DNA of 64,000 bases from Planctomycetota bacterium (GTDB taxonomy: Bacteria; Planctomycetota; UBA1135; GCA-002686595), in NCBI GenBank assembly GCA_016795325.1, contig JAEUHY010000017.1, forward strand, positions 62,001 through 126,000, written 5' to 3'. Of this stretch, positions 43,252 through 52,824 are shown in pieces. Each line of letters begins with the position of its first letter. Position 1 is the stretch's first letter. The notes under the pieces were generated by a model. The model was given only the letters and a program-made list of their open reading frames with translations, ran no database searches and was not told the DNA's origin. A program made the position numbers and the translations under genes.

Positions 43252-45279
43252 ATGTCCACCCGCCGCATCCGCATCACCCTCGCCGCCGCAGCGCTCACCG
43301 CGCTCTCCGTCGCGCTCGCCACTCCTCCCACCGTCGACGGCTTCACGGTCGTGATGCTGCCCGACACGCAGTTCTACAGCCAAACCGCAGCGAATTTCCC
43401 CAACTTCCAAGCCCAGACCAACTGGGTCGTGCAGAACAAGGTGCTCGAGGACATCGCCTTCGTCACGCACGTGGGCGACATCGTGCAGAGCGGCGCTTCG
43501 TTCCCGATCGAGTGGCAACGTGCGAGCAGCGCCATGGGCGCGATCGACGGCTCGGGCGGCATTCCCTTCGACGGCCACGTGCCGTACGGCGCCGCGCTCG
43601 GCAACCACGACTTCGACGTCGTCAGCAACAAGACCAACTCGAGCCAGTACGTCGCGAACTTCGGACCGGCGCGCTACTCGAACCGCAGCTGGTACCTCGG
43701 CTCGACGCCCAACGGCCGCAACCATGCGCAGCGTTTCCTCGCCGACGGCCGCGAGTTCGTGCACTTGACGCTGGAGTGGCGCGCGGCCGACTACGCGCTC
43801 GAGTGGGCGCGCGGCATCCTCGCGCAGTGGCCGAACACACCGGCCATCGTGTCGACGCACGAGCACCTGAACACGGGCAATCCGGGCGCGCGGACCAGCG
43901 GCGGCGCGACGGCGGACAGCGCGGGCGACAACTCCGCTGAACAGGTGTACCGCAAGCTCGTCGAGCCCTTTCCGCAGGTTTTCCTCGTGCTCTGCGGTCA
44001 CATCTTCGGCAACGGGCGGCGCAGTGACACGACGGTCTTCGGCGAGACGACCTTCGAGGTGCTGGCCGACTTCCAGAGCGACCCCAACGGCGGCAACGGT
44101 TGGCTCCAGAGACTTCTGTTCCGTCCCGCGCTCGCGGAGATCGAGTTCAAGACCTTCTCGCCGACGTACGTCGCAGGAGTCACCAGTGGCCCCAACCGCG
44201 CGATCGATCCGGCGAGCAACTTCACGTTGAGCTTCGACCTCGACGCGCACCGCGCGGCGCTGCTCGAGCACACGGTGCTGCGCTTCGGACAGGGCGCGGA
44301 CTTCGGGTTCGGCCCGTACGCCGGCGCTGTCGACACGCACGTGGGCGATGGAGACGCGGGCTCGAGCTTGCCCTCGACGGCATACGGCGCGGCGTTGAAC
44401 CTGCGCGTCGACGGCGACGAGGACAACGAACAGGGCCTGCTGCGCTTCGACGGGATCGTGGGGCTCGCGCCCGGGCAGATTCCTCCGGGCACGCCGATCG
44501 AGCGCGCGGTCCTGACGCTCACGGCCGAAGGCGCCAACGCGAACAGCGCGAGCGGCGCGGCGTTGCACCGCATGCTCACGCCCTGGAGCGAAACCTCGAG
44601 CTTCACATCGCTCGGCGCCGGCGTGCAACTGGGCGTCGAGGCGCTCGCCACTCCCGATGCGCTCACCGGCGCGATCTTCTCCTCGAAGGGCACTCGTTCG
44701 TTCGACGTGACACCCAGCGTGCAGGCCTGGGTGAACGGCGCCGCCAACCACGGTTGGGTGCTCGTCGCCTCCGGCACGGACCGCATCGAGTTTCGCTCGA
44801 GCAACTGGGGCCAGGGCGCCGAGCGGCCGCTGCTGACGGTGCGCTTTGCGAGCGAATGCCCGACTCCTGCGCGTTTTTGCCCCGTGACGAGCAACTCGTT
44901 CTCGCCGCTGGGCGCGCGGATCGGCTGGCAGGGCACGACGAGCGTGAGCGCGAACAACTTCACGTTGACGGCCGAGCGCGTCCCGCCGGGCAAATCCGCG
45001 CTGTTCTTCTACGGTGCGCAGCGCGCTCGCGCGCCTTTCGCCGACGGCTATCGCTGCGTGGCAGCGCCGCTGCTGCGCCTCGCGCCGCCGAGCAACGCCA
45101 ACGCACAGGGCGCTGTCGCGCGTGTGCTCGACTTCGGCAGTGCGCCGCTCAACTCCGGCGCGGGCCAAGTCACGGCCGGCGCGGTGTTCTCGTTCCAGTG
45201 CTGGTACCGCGACCCGCAGGGCCCGGGCGGCGCGGGTTCGAACTTCAGCGACGCGCTCGAAGTGCGCTTCTGCCCTTGA
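43252..45279 (+). CDS. Secreted calcineurin-type metallophosphoesterase with DNRLRE-like domain and type B C-terminal domain
   Basis: A protein of 675 residues from ATG 43252. The signal peptide is ITLAAAALTALSVALATP. Metal-site motifs are VMLPDTQFYS, THVGDIVQSG, YGAALGNHDFD, VSTHEHLN and FLVLCGHIFGNG, complete for a dinuclear phosphoesterase. Residues about 355-540 resemble a DNRLRE-type beta domain (DTHVGDGDAGSSL, LLRFDGIVGL, SFDVTPSVQAWVNG, WVLVASGTD). Residues 542-675 are the type B C-terminal domain (FCPVTSNSF, SALFFYGAQR, WYRDPQGPGG, FSDALEVRFCP), as in the subtilisin. The substrate is unknown. Confidence 0.85.
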   Translation: MSTRRIRITLAAAALTALSVALATPPTVDGFTVVMLPDTQFYSQTAANFPNFQAQTNWVVQNKVLEDIAFVTHVGDIVQSGASFPIEWQRASSAMGAIDGSGGIPFDGHVPYGAALGNHDFDVVSNKTNSSQYVANFGPARYSNRSWYLGSTPNGRNHAQRFLADGREFVHLTLEWRAADYALEWARGILAQWPNTPAIVSTHEHLNTGNPGARTSGGATADSAGDNSAEQVYRKLVEPFPQVFLVLCGHIFGNGRRSDTTVFGETTFEVLADFQSDPNGGNGWLQRLLFRPALAEIEFKTFSPTYVAGVTSGPNRAIDPASNFTLSFDLDAHRAALLEHTVLRFGQGADFGFGPYAGAVDTHVGDGDAGSSLPSTAYGAALNLRVDGDEDNEQGLLRFDGIVGLAPGQIPPGTPIERAVLTLTAEGANANSASGAALHRMLTPWSETSSFTSLGAGVQLGVEALATPDALTGAIFSSKGTRSFDVTPSVQAWVNGAANHGWVLVASGTDRIEFRSSNWGQGAERPLLTVRFASECPTPARFCPVTSNSFSPLGARIGWQGTTSVSANNFTLTAERVPPGKSALFFYGAQRARAPFADGYRCVAAPLLRLAPPSNANAQGAVARVLDFGSAPLNSGAGQVTAGAVFSFQCWYRDPQGPGGAGSNFSDALEVRFCP

Positions 45280-45329
45280 GGCGCGCAGAGCACGGAGCGC
45301 TGCGAAACCAGCGCTCGCCGGAGCGACAC

Positions 45330-45362
45330 GCGGGGCCCGCTGCTCGATGCAGCGGGCCCCGC
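45330..45362. terminator. 14-bp hairpin after the metallophosphoesterase
   Basis: A perfect 14-bp stem (45330-45343 with 45349-45362) has loop TCGAT. It lies 51 bases after the plus-strand stop. There is no T-run, but position and stability fit transcription termination. Confidence 0.5.
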
Positions 45363-45402
45363 TCGCTTGGGTGCGCGGAGCCGCGGCGACTGCGCAGCGA
45401 CG

Positions 45403-45439
45403 AAAAAGCCCGGCCGTTCCACGCGGGATCGGCCGGGCT
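45403..45439 (-). terminator. Rho-independent terminator of the BNR gene
   Basis: On the minus strand a 10-bp stem (AGCCCGGCCG with its complement, 13-base loop) is followed by TTTTT. It lies about 42 bases past the stop of the 45481-47388 gene. Confidence 0.75.
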
Positions 45440-45480
45440 GTGGGCCGCAGCGCGCGATCCGCGCTGCGCTCCAGCGTCCA

Positions 45481-47388
45481 TCACGGAATGAGCGTGAACT
45501 CGATCGCGTTCGAGAGGCTGGTCGACTTCGAAGCCGGCGGATCGCGGAACCAACCTTGCGCGTTCACGACTTGGCCGGGTGTGAAGGGCACGCCGACCGC
45601 GGTCGGGTTGGAGGCGACGAAGGCGCTCCAGTCGCTGACGAGCACGCCGTCGCACAGGCCCGTCGTGCCGCCGGAGTTGAGGCCGCCCATGCGCTGTGTC
45701 GGGCTCTTCACGCACAGGAAGCTCGAGCCGGTGCCCCACGGTTGCACCGCGGCGCCGCTCACGCCGTAGAAGAGGATGCCCTGCTTCTGGCCTTCGACGT
45801 TCGTGACCGTCAGCGGGTAGCCCGAGAGCGCGGCGATGCTCGGCGCGCCGGACGCGTTGATCGTCGCATTGCAGCCGTTGGTCGTCGTGCCCGCCGTGCA
45901 GTAGCTCTGCGGCGCCGGGGTGCAGCCGGCCAGGCCGCACACGTAGACCTCGTTCTGGCCGAGCGGGCGATCCCAGAAGATCCCCAACGCAACGTTCTGT
46001 GCCGGATCGACGACAAAGCCGCGGTTTTCCGAAGGATCGGGGCTGTCGATGTCCGGACCGGCCGGAGCGTCGAAGGCCGTGGCCCACGTGGCGCCGCCAT
46101 CCTGCGAAAGCGTGTAGGAGATGCCGTTGGCGCCGTCGTTGCCGGTTTCGAATTGCACGAACACGGCGCAGTTCGTCACGGCGAGCGACGGACGGTTGCT
46201 GAAGCGCGAGGCGGAGTTCGAGTCGAGGTTGACGTCGACGGTCCAGGTCGCGCCGGCGTCGTGCGAGTAGGCGACGTACACGCGCGAGCCGAGTTGGCCG
46301 CCCGAGAGGCCGGCCGCGGTGTTGAGCGAGTCCTCGGCGTACACGACGTACATGTCGTCGCCGAGCACCGCGCAGTCCGACCAGATGGCCTGCGAGATCG
46401 GCGTGCTGACCTGATTCTCCGAGCGCTGCGAGATCGTGATCTCGCTCGACCACGTGGCGCCCAGGTCATTGGAGACCACGGCGTGGATCTGGTCGCCCGA
46501 GGTGAGGCTGGGGTTGTCGTCTTCCCAGACCACGATCACGTTCTGACCGTCGACGGCGATGTCGGCGGTGTCGGAGTCGCCTTGGTCGCTCGACTCGAGC
46601 ACCGTGCGCGTCCAGTTGACGCCGCCGTCGATGGAGCGCAGCAACACCGTGTCGTCGGTCGTGGCGGACTCGGCCGAGAGCACGACCAGCACCGTCTGGC
46701 CGACTGCGACCATGCGCGGATCGTCGGCGTCGACCGTCCCGTTGCCTTCGATGACGATCGGCGTCGACCAGGTCGCGCCGGCGTCGTCGGACTTCGTGAA
46801 CCACACTTCCTCATCGGCGCCGATCGAGGAGAGCGCGTCCTCTTCCCACGTCACGTACACCGACTCGCCGCTGGAGGTGATCCAGATGCGGTCGATGTCG
46901 CTCGTGACGTGCGAGCCGGACGTTCCCGTGTTCAGCGGGAGCGCCGAGGGCAGCCACGTCGCGCCGCCGTCGGTCGAACGGTTGAAGTAGATGTCTTCGT
47001 TCGACGATCCGAAGCCGAACGCACCCTTGGTCTCCTCCCACACCGCCACGATCGCGCCGCTCTGCGTGATGACGCACTTGGCCTCGTCGCCGTCGGTGAG
47101 GTTGGGCGCATCGCCCGTGTCGATGCGCACCATCGGACCCCAGGTGAGGCCCGAGTCGTTCGAGACGACGGCGAAGATGTCCTGCTTGGTGCTGCTCACG
47201 CCGAATTGATCGGCGAAAACAGCGACGAAGCGCGTGCCCTGCACGGCGAGGTGAACGCCGTCTTGTTGGTTGTTGCCCGAGGGATTGAAGCCCGCGGAGT
47301 TGATGCGTTGGATCGGTCGGAGGGTCTGGGCCGAGGCGAGCGAGCACAGCGCCGCCGCGGCGATCAGCACGGAGAGATTGCGGTTCAT
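45481..47388 (-). CDS. Secreted BNR/Asp-box repeat (sialidase-like) protein with type A C-terminal domain
   Basis: A protein of 635 residues from ATG 47388. The signal peptide is MNRNLSVLIAAAALCSLASA. Seven Asp-box motifs are visible (SNDSGLTWGP, STDGGATWLP, SDDAGATWST, SIDGGVNWTR, SNDLGATWSS, SHDAGATWTV, SQDGGATWAT), which mark a six-bladed sialidase-type propeller or similar. I do not see the Arg triad of sialidases clearly, so catalysis is uncertain. Residues 496-635 are the type A C-terminal domain (YCTAGTTTNGC, VEGQKQGILFYG, FLCVKSPTQR, WFRDPPAS, LSNAIEFTLIP), about half identical to that of the 831-2144 protein. Likely extracellular binding or structural protein. Confidence 0.85.
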   Translation of the reverse strand: MNRNLSVLIAAAALCSLASAQTLRPIQRINSAGFNPSGNNQQDGVHLAVQGTRFVAVFADQFGVSSTKQDIFAVVSNDSGLTWGPMVRIDTGDAPNLTDGDEAKCVITQSGAIVAVWEETKGAFGFGSSNEDIYFNRSTDGGATWLPSALPLNTGTSGSHVTSDIDRIWITSSGESVYVTWEEDALSSIGADEEVWFTKSDDAGATWSTPIVIEGNGTVDADDPRMVAVGQTVLVVLSAESATTDDTVLLRSIDGGVNWTRTVLESSDQGDSDTADIAVDGQNVIVVWEDDNPSLTSGDQIHAVVSNDLGATWSSEITISQRSENQVSTPISQAIWSDCAVLGDDMYVVYAEDSLNTAAGLSGGQLGSRVYVAYSHDAGATWTVDVNLDSNSASRFSNRPSLAVTNCAVFVQFETGNDGANGISYTLSQDGGATWATAFDAPAGPDIDSPDPSENRGFVVDPAQNVALGIFWDRPLGQNEVYVCGLAGCTPAPQSYCTAGTTTNGCNATINASGAPSIAALSGYPLTVTNVEGQKQGILFYGVSGAAVQPWGTGSSFLCVKSPTQRMGGLNSGGTTGLCDGVLVSDWSAFVASNPTAVGVPFTPGQVVNAQGWFRDPPASKSTSLSNAIEFTLIP

Positions 47389-47606
47389 GAGACGTGGACC
47401 AGCTAGAGGGACAGGAGCGAACGAGCGCCAACGCGTGGAGGCGCTCACGTTCGCAGGAAGGCGCAATCACAGACGCGCCACAGCAAGCGCACGTCAGGCC
47501 CACAACAGGAATCGGGCAGCAGATGCGCGCGGCGCCGCGCGCCTTCGAACGAACTGCACCTGCGCTTCATGGCGCCCTGATGCAACGCGCGTCATCTTCT
47601 GCACCC

Positions 47607-49559
47607 ATGCTCAAGCGCGTCGCATCGATCGTTCTCTTCGCCGCCCTCGTCGCGGCCGCCTACGACCCCAACCTCGACGAGCCGCGCTTCACGACCAACC
47701 GCAAGAGCGCCGTGACGCTCGCGCTGCCCGAGGAGCGCGACTCGTTCGTGTTCGCGGTGTTCGGCGATCGCACCGGCGGACCGCCCGAGGGATTGAGCGT
47801 GCTCGAGCAAGCGGTAGCGGACGTCAACCTGCTGCACCCAGACCTCGTGATGACGGTCGGCGACTTGATCCAGGGCTACAACGACACGCCGCAGTGGCTC
47901 GCGCAGAAGGACGACTACAAGCGCATCATGGCGCGCTTGAAGTCGCCCTGGTTCCCGGTGAGCGGCAACCACGACATCTACTGGCGCGGTGACGGCCCCA
48001 AACCCGCCGGCGAGCACGAGAGCAACTACGAGCAGCACTTCGGGCCGCTGTGGTACGCGTTCGAACACAAGGACGCGTGGTTCATCGCGTTGCACTCCGA
48101 CGAGAGCAATCCGCAGACGGGCGAGAAGAACTTCAACAAGCCCGAGTGCCAGCGCATGAGCGACGAGCAGTACTCGTGGCTGGCCCAGACGCTGGAGACG
48201 GCGAAGCAGGCCAAACATGTGTTCCTGTTCCTGCACCACCCGCGCTGGCTCAAGAAGAACTACGGCGAAGACTGGGAGCGTGTGCACGAGCTGCTGAAGC
48301 GCGCGGGCAACGTCACGGCGGTGTTCGCGGGCCACATCCACCACATGCGTTGGGACGGAAAGCGCGACGGCATCGAGTACTTCACGCTCGCGACGGTCGG
48401 CGGCGACCAGAGCGGCTTGGTCCCCGCCGCCGGCTACCTGCACCAGTACTCGCTTGTCACGGTGCGCGACGGACGCATCGACGTCGCGGCGTATCCGGTC
48501 GGCGGCGCGATCGACCCGCGCGCGATCACCGGTGAAATCGTCGACCAGACCACGCAGCTGGCGCGCGAGTTCTCGCCGCAGCTCAAGGGCGCGCTCGCGT
48601 TCACGGCCGAGCGGGCCGTCGAAGGGCGCATCGAAGTCGAACTGCGCAACCCTTCGGCGCGTTCCATCGAAGTCCAGCTCGCGCCGGAGAGCGATGACTC
48701 GCGCTGGAACGTGACGCCCGACCATGCACACCTGACGCTCAAGCCCGGCGCAAGTGCGCGCGCCACGCTGCGCTGCACGCGGCCGCCGAGCGAGCTCGAC
48801 GCGAGCTTCCGCATGCTCGAGTTGAGCGTGCACGTCGACTACCTCGCCGAAAACGCGCGCATCCCGCTGCCCCGGCGTCTGCTGGCGTTGCCGTTCGAGC
48901 TCCAGTCCGTTCCGGCGCCGGCCGCAACGCGCGAGGAACGCGTGCTGGCGCTCGACGGCGCCGACGACCACCTCGCGCTGCCCGACGCTCAACTCGCGTT
49001 GCCCGACGGTCCGTTCACGCTCGAAGGCTGGGTCCGCGCCGAGCGCTTCAAGGCGCGACAGGGCGTGATCTGCAAGACCGAGCAGAGTGAGTTCGGGATC
49101 TTCGCCAACCATGGCGAACCCGAGTTCACGCTCAACCTCGGCGGAAAGTACGTGACGGCGAGGAGCGACAAGAAGCTCGCCGCAAAGACTTGGACGCACC
49201 TCGCCGGCGTGTTCGACGGCGAAAACGTGCGGCTGTACGTGGACGGCGTCGAAGTGGCCTCGCGCAAGGGCAAGGGGTCGCGCAAGCGCAACGCGCTGCC
49301 GCTGGTGATCGGCGGCGACGTGGGGAGCGACGGCGCGGCGAACTCGCTGCTCGAAGGTGCGCTCGACGAAGTGCGCATCTCGAGCGTGGCCCGCTACGCC
49401 GCCGGCGAGAGCTTCAAGCCCGCGAAGCGCTTCGAGTCCGACGCGCAGACGCTCCTGCTGCTTCACATGGATGCGCCCAGCGGTCCGTGGTGCTTCGACC
49501 ATTCTCCCAAGCACGCCCACGCTCTGGTTCGTGGAGGCGCCGCGGTTCGAGAGCCCTAG
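47607..49559 (+). CDS. Secreted metallophosphoesterase with LamG-like domain
   Basis: A protein of 650 residues from ATG 47607; an ATG at 47580 adds nine residues. The signal peptide is MLKRVASIVLFAALVAAAY. The calcineurin-type sites are FAVFGDRTGGP, VMTVGDLIQGYND, FPVSGNHDIYW, FLFLHHPRWL and AVFAGHIHHMRW, all present. The middle part is beta-rich (VEVELRNPSARSIEVQLAP-like). Residues about 445-640 form a LamG/concanavalin-like jelly roll (VLALDGADDHLALPD, FTLEGWVRAERF, WTHLAGVFDGENVRLYVDGVE, GALDEVRISSVARY). No YCTAG-type C-terminal domain. Substrate unknown; a phosphodiester or nucleotide-type extracellular substrate is plausible. Confidence 0.85.
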   Translation: MLKRVASIVLFAALVAAAYDPNLDEPRFTTNRKSAVTLALPEERDSFVFAVFGDRTGGPPEGLSVLEQAVADVNLLHPDLVMTVGDLIQGYNDTPQWLAQKDDYKRIMARLKSPWFPVSGNHDIYWRGDGPKPAGEHESNYEQHFGPLWYAFEHKDAWFIALHSDESNPQTGEKNFNKPECQRMSDEQYSWLAQTLETAKQAKHVFLFLHHPRWLKKNYGEDWERVHELLKRAGNVTAVFAGHIHHMRWDGKRDGIEYFTLATVGGDQSGLVPAAGYLHQYSLVTVRDGRIDVAAYPVGGAIDPRAITGEIVDQTTQLAREFSPQLKGALAFTAERAVEGRIEVELRNPSARSIEVQLAPESDDSRWNVTPDHAHLTLKPGASARATLRCTRPPSELDASFRMLELSVHVDYLAENARIPLPRRLLALPFELQSVPAPAATREERVLALDGADDHLALPDAQLALPDGPFTLEGWVRAERFKARQGVICKTEQSEFGIFANHGEPEFTLNLGGKYVTARSDKKLAAKTWTHLAGVFDGENVRLYVDGVEVASRKGKGSRKRNALPLVIGGDVGSDGAANSLLEGALDEVRISSVARYAAGESFKPAKRFESDAQTLLLLHMDAPSGPWCFDHSPKHAHALVRGGAAVREP

Positions 49560-49623
49560 AGCGACGCAACACGACGCCACGCGGCGCGCCGCAACACGGC
49601 GCTGCGCGCGTCCGGCCGCGCGC

Positions 49624-51813
49624 TCACACGCGGCGGATGCAGACCACGCCCGGGCGCGGCGGCTGGCCGAGTTCGCGCGCGGGCCAGTTGCTGCCGAGCG
49701 GCACTTTGCGGATTTGGCGCACGAGCGTTCCGTTCGCGTCGGCGATGAGAAGCTCGCGCTCGACCTCGGCGGGCGCGTGGCGGCCGCGTGTTCCGTTCTG
49801 CTCGCCGGGATGTTGCACGGCGAGCAAGAGCGTGCGCCCGTCCGGACTGAACGTCACGCCGCACAGCTCGCACTCCGCCGGTCCGAGCGCGAAGCAGTGC
49901 GCTTGACCGGCGCGTGGCCCGCGCGTGGGGATCATGTAGAGCGCCGACGAGCCGAAAACACCGACGAATCCATCGGTTCCCGGCGCGCTCGCGCCCTCGC
50001 GGCTCACCGCGCCGTTCACCGACGCGCCGGGCATGTCGGTCAGCACCCACAAGTTGCCGTCGCGGTCGAAGGCGAGGTTGTCGGGGCACGCCAGGCCTGC
50101 GCCGCCTTCGTGCAGCTCGCCGCTCGCCGCGAACGGCGACCAGCGGAACGTGCGCGCGTCCGGTGCGCCGCCGAATTCTTCGAGACGCACGATCACACCG
50201 TAGCGGCGCGAATCGCGCGCGCGAGCGCCGGGGAACACTCGCACGTCCGGCGAGCCGTCCTTCGAAGTGCTCACGGCGTCGGAGAAGGCGATGAACACGC
50301 TTGCGTCGTGCGGATGCAGCTCGAGGTCCTCGGGACGCGCGCTGGGCGTCGCGCCGATCGCGTTGGCGAACGCGTACGCATCGAGGCGCAACACGCGCAA
50401 CTCAAACTCTCGCCGCGCCTGCGGCGTGACCCACCCGGGCGCGAACACGAGATCGCCGAGAGTGCAGCGCTCGAACTCCTTGCCGCAAAAGCGTTGGATC
50501 GACTGCACCCACTCCTGCGCGGGCAGTTCGGCGTGGCGCGCGCCAGGTGCGCCGACAGCCACGTGTCCGCCGCGCGGCCGGCCGCTCTCGTCGAGCCGGC
50601 GATCGGGCAACCACAGGTGGCCGCCGCCGAGATGCTGCGGCTCGGGACGTGCGAGCGGCGTGCTGGGATCGAGCGCGAGCCACTCGCCGCGCCCGTCGCG
50701 GTGCAACCGCGCCGCGAACAGAACGCCCTCGTCGAACAGACGCGCGTTCGCCGGATCGTCGACGCGTTCGACAACGTTCGCGCTCACGAACTTCCACACG
50801 TGGCCGCCGCGCCGATCGTCGCCCATGTACGCCGCCAGCGGCCGGCCCGCTTCGCAGCGCAGCGCCACGTTTTCATGGCGAAAACGGCCGAGCGCGCGCA
50901 ACTTGCGCAGCTCGCCGACGGCCGGGTCGATGCAGCACACCCAGCCGAAGTCGCGGCCGTCCTGCGGCGCTTCGAGGCACGCGCCGAGCCCCTCGAATTC
51001 GAGCGGCTCGTCGAACGACTCGCTGCGCCCGACTTCGGCGAACAACTTGCGCTCGCGCGCGAGCGGCTCGCCCGCGGCGTCGACGAACTCGCTCACGTAG
51101 TCCTGAACGTTCTCCTCGCACGAGAGCACGTGGCCCCAGGGAGTGACGCCGCCGCTGCAGTTGTTGTGCGTCGGCGTGCGCGGATCGACGCCGCTGATGC
51201 GCCGGTGCCGGCGCGACTCGCGCAGCACCTCGAAGCCGCCGTCCGCGCGCTGACGGCAGTGCAGGATCGTCACGCCCAGATCCGCGAGTGCGAGGCGCGC
51301 GAGCTCGCGCTGCGCCGCGGGATCGTTGCGCCACTCGAGCGGCAACTTGCGGCCCGTGACCGCTTCGTAGCCCTGCAGCCAGGGCCGCGCGGAGATGTAC
51401 TCGTGGTTCACGACCACGAAGAACTCGTCGCGCGAGCCGGCGAGCGGCACGACGCCGATGAAGTCGGCGTTGTAGCCGAACTCCACGCGGCCATCCGGTC
51501 CGGCGAAGTCCTCGCCCCACAGCGCGAGTGGTTCGGCGACGAATCCCGCGGGCAGCAGCAGCTCGTCGCGCACCTCGAACGCAGCCGGCGCGCCGCGTTG
51601 GCCGCCAGTCGGCAGCGGGGTCGCAAGCGGCGTCCAACTCGGCGAACCGTCGGCGTCGACGAACGCCACGCGCCCGCCATTCGCGGCGCTGCGCCAAACG
51701 CAACTGGGCAACGTCCCGGCCGCGGCGCCCAGTCCCAGGAAGCGCAACAGTTCGCGCCGGTCGAACGGCGCCGGGTCGGACGGCGGATGCGGCGTCGGAG
51801 TCTTCGCGTTCAT
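49624..51813 (-). CDS. phoX: PhoX-family alkaline phosphatase (DUF839)
   Basis: A protein of 729 residues. The Tat-type signal has FDRRELLRFLGLGAAAG and a following LPSC that may be a lipobox, so a folded lipoprotein export route is possible. PhoX features include FVVVNHEYIS, HNNCSGGVTPWGHVLSCEENVQDY with the conserved Cys/Glu pair, ARPEDLELHPHDASVFIAFSDA, and CPDNLAFDRDGNLWVLTDM. ELCGVTFSPDGRTLLLAVQHPGE is the typical end. PhoX enzymes use calcium and iron to hydrolyse phosphomonoesters outside the cytoplasm. Divergent from etfB. Confidence 0.85.
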   Translation of the reverse strand: MNAKTPTPHPPSDPAPFDRRELLRFLGLGAAAGTLPSCVWRSAANGGRVAFVDADGSPSWTPLATPLPTGGQRGAPAAFEVRDELLLPAGFVAEPLALWGEDFAGPDGRVEFGYNADFIGVVPLAGSRDEFFVVVNHEYISARPWLQGYEAVTGRKLPLEWRNDPAAQRELARLALADLGVTILHCRQRADGGFEVLRESRRHRRISGVDPRTPTHNNCSGGVTPWGHVLSCEENVQDYVSEFVDAAGEPLARERKLFAEVGRSESFDEPLEFEGLGACLEAPQDGRDFGWVCCIDPAVGELRKLRALGRFRHENVALRCEAGRPLAAYMGDDRRGGHVWKFVSANVVERVDDPANARLFDEGVLFAARLHRDGRGEWLALDPSTPLARPEPQHLGGGHLWLPDRRLDESGRPRGGHVAVGAPGARHAELPAQEWVQSIQRFCGKEFERCTLGDLVFAPGWVTPQARREFELRVLRLDAYAFANAIGATPSARPEDLELHPHDASVFIAFSDAVSTSKDGSPDVRVFPGARARDSRRYGVIVRLEEFGGAPDARTFRWSPFAASGELHEGGAGLACPDNLAFDRDGNLWVLTDMPGASVNGAVSREGASAPGTDGFVGVFGSSALYMIPTRGPRAGQAHCFALGPAECELCGVTFSPDGRTLLLAVQHPGEQNGTRGRHAPAEVERELLIADANGTLVRQIRKVPLGSNWPARELGQPPRPGVVCIRRV

Positions 51814-51937
51814 CGCGCGCGAGCATGGCCCACGCCGGCGGAGCAGTCCAAGAGCAACTCGCCGCTCGCGCCGCAGATCGGCGCCGCCGTTTGCGTCGAA
51901 AACAAAGGCGCGATCTCGGCCCCTCTCGCAACCTTCC

Positions 51938-51967
51938 TTGACCGTTCGAAAAAGCCGCCGCTATCTT
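51938..51967 (+). promoter_or_regulatory. Sigma-70-type promoter of the etfBA operon
   Basis: TTGACC (51938-51943), an 18-base spacer and TATCTT (51962-51967) lie 82 bases before the etfB ATG. Confidence 0.5.
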
Positions 51968-52048
51968 CCTTCCCCTCACTTTTCGAGACAGCCCGCTCCG
52001 CGGGCGCGCCCAGCGCGCCGCGTGGCAGCCAGAACCCGAGCGAACGAC

Positions 52049-52801
52049 ATGAAGATCATCGCCTGCGTCAAGCGCGTCCCCACGACCGAGGTGCAAGCCA
52101 AGGTCGCGGCCGACGGCAAGAGCATCGACACCACCGGCTTCGAATACATGCTGAGCTTCTACGACGACCTGGCCGTCGAAGAGGCGCTCAAGGCCAAGGA
52201 GAAGCACGGCGGCGAAGTGACCGTGCTCACGCTCGGCCCCAGCGACGCGAGCAAGGAGTTGCGCGAGGCGCTTGCGAAGGGCGCCGACAAGGCGGTGATC
52301 CTGGTCGACCCGAGCTGGCACACGCGCGACGCACGCTCCACGGCCAAGGCCCTGGCGGCGAAGATCAAGGAGCTGGGCGCCGACGTGGTCTTCACGGGTC
52401 GTGTCGCCACCGACCGTGACCAATCGTCGGTCGGGCCGATGCTCGCCGCGTATCTGGGCATGAGCTGCGTCACCGACGTGGTCAAGCTCGAGCTCGCCGC
52501 GAACGGCGGCAACGCGCAACGCGAGAGCGAAGCCGGCGTCGAGACGCTGAGCTTCCCGCTGCCGGCGGTCATCACCTGCGACAAGGGCCTGAACGAGCCG
52601 CGCTACGCCGGGCTCAAGGGCATCATGGCCGCCAAGAAGAAGACGATCGAAGAAGTCCCCGCGCAGGACGTGCCGAACGCCTCGCAGGTGCTCGCCGTCG
52701 AACTGCCGCCCGCGCGCAAGGAAGGCCGCATCGTCGGCGAAGGCGCGGCTGCCGTGCCGGCGCTGATCGCCGCCCTCAAGAACGAAGCGAAGGTCCTCTA
52801 G
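52049..52801 (+). CDS. etfB: Electron transfer flavoprotein beta subunit
   Basis: A protein of 250 residues from ATG 52049. It starts with the canonical MKIIACVKRVPTTE and continues with VTVLTLGPSDASKELREALAKGADKAVIL. The AMP-binding region is ADVVFTGRVATDRDQSSVGPMLAAYLG, and LPAVITCDKGLNEPRYAGLKGIM is the recognition-loop side that meets partner dehydrogenases. Normal length. It forms a heterodimer with EtfA, accepting electrons from acyl-CoA dehydrogenases and passing them to ETF:quinone oxidoreductase. It is followed after 23 bases by etfA. Confidence 0.95.
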   Translation: MKIIACVKRVPTTEVQAKVAADGKSIDTTGFEYMLSFYDDLAVEEALKAKEKHGGEVTVLTLGPSDASKELREALAKGADKAVILVDPSWHTRDARSTAKALAAKIKELGADVVFTGRVATDRDQSSVGPMLAAYLGMSCVTDVVKLELAANGGNAQRESEAGVETLSFPLPAVITCDKGLNEPRYAGLKGIMAAKKKTIEEVPAQDVPNASQVLAVELPPARKEGRIVGEGAAAVPALIAALKNEAKVL

Positions 52802-52824
52802 AGCCCCAGCCCCCAGCACCAACC

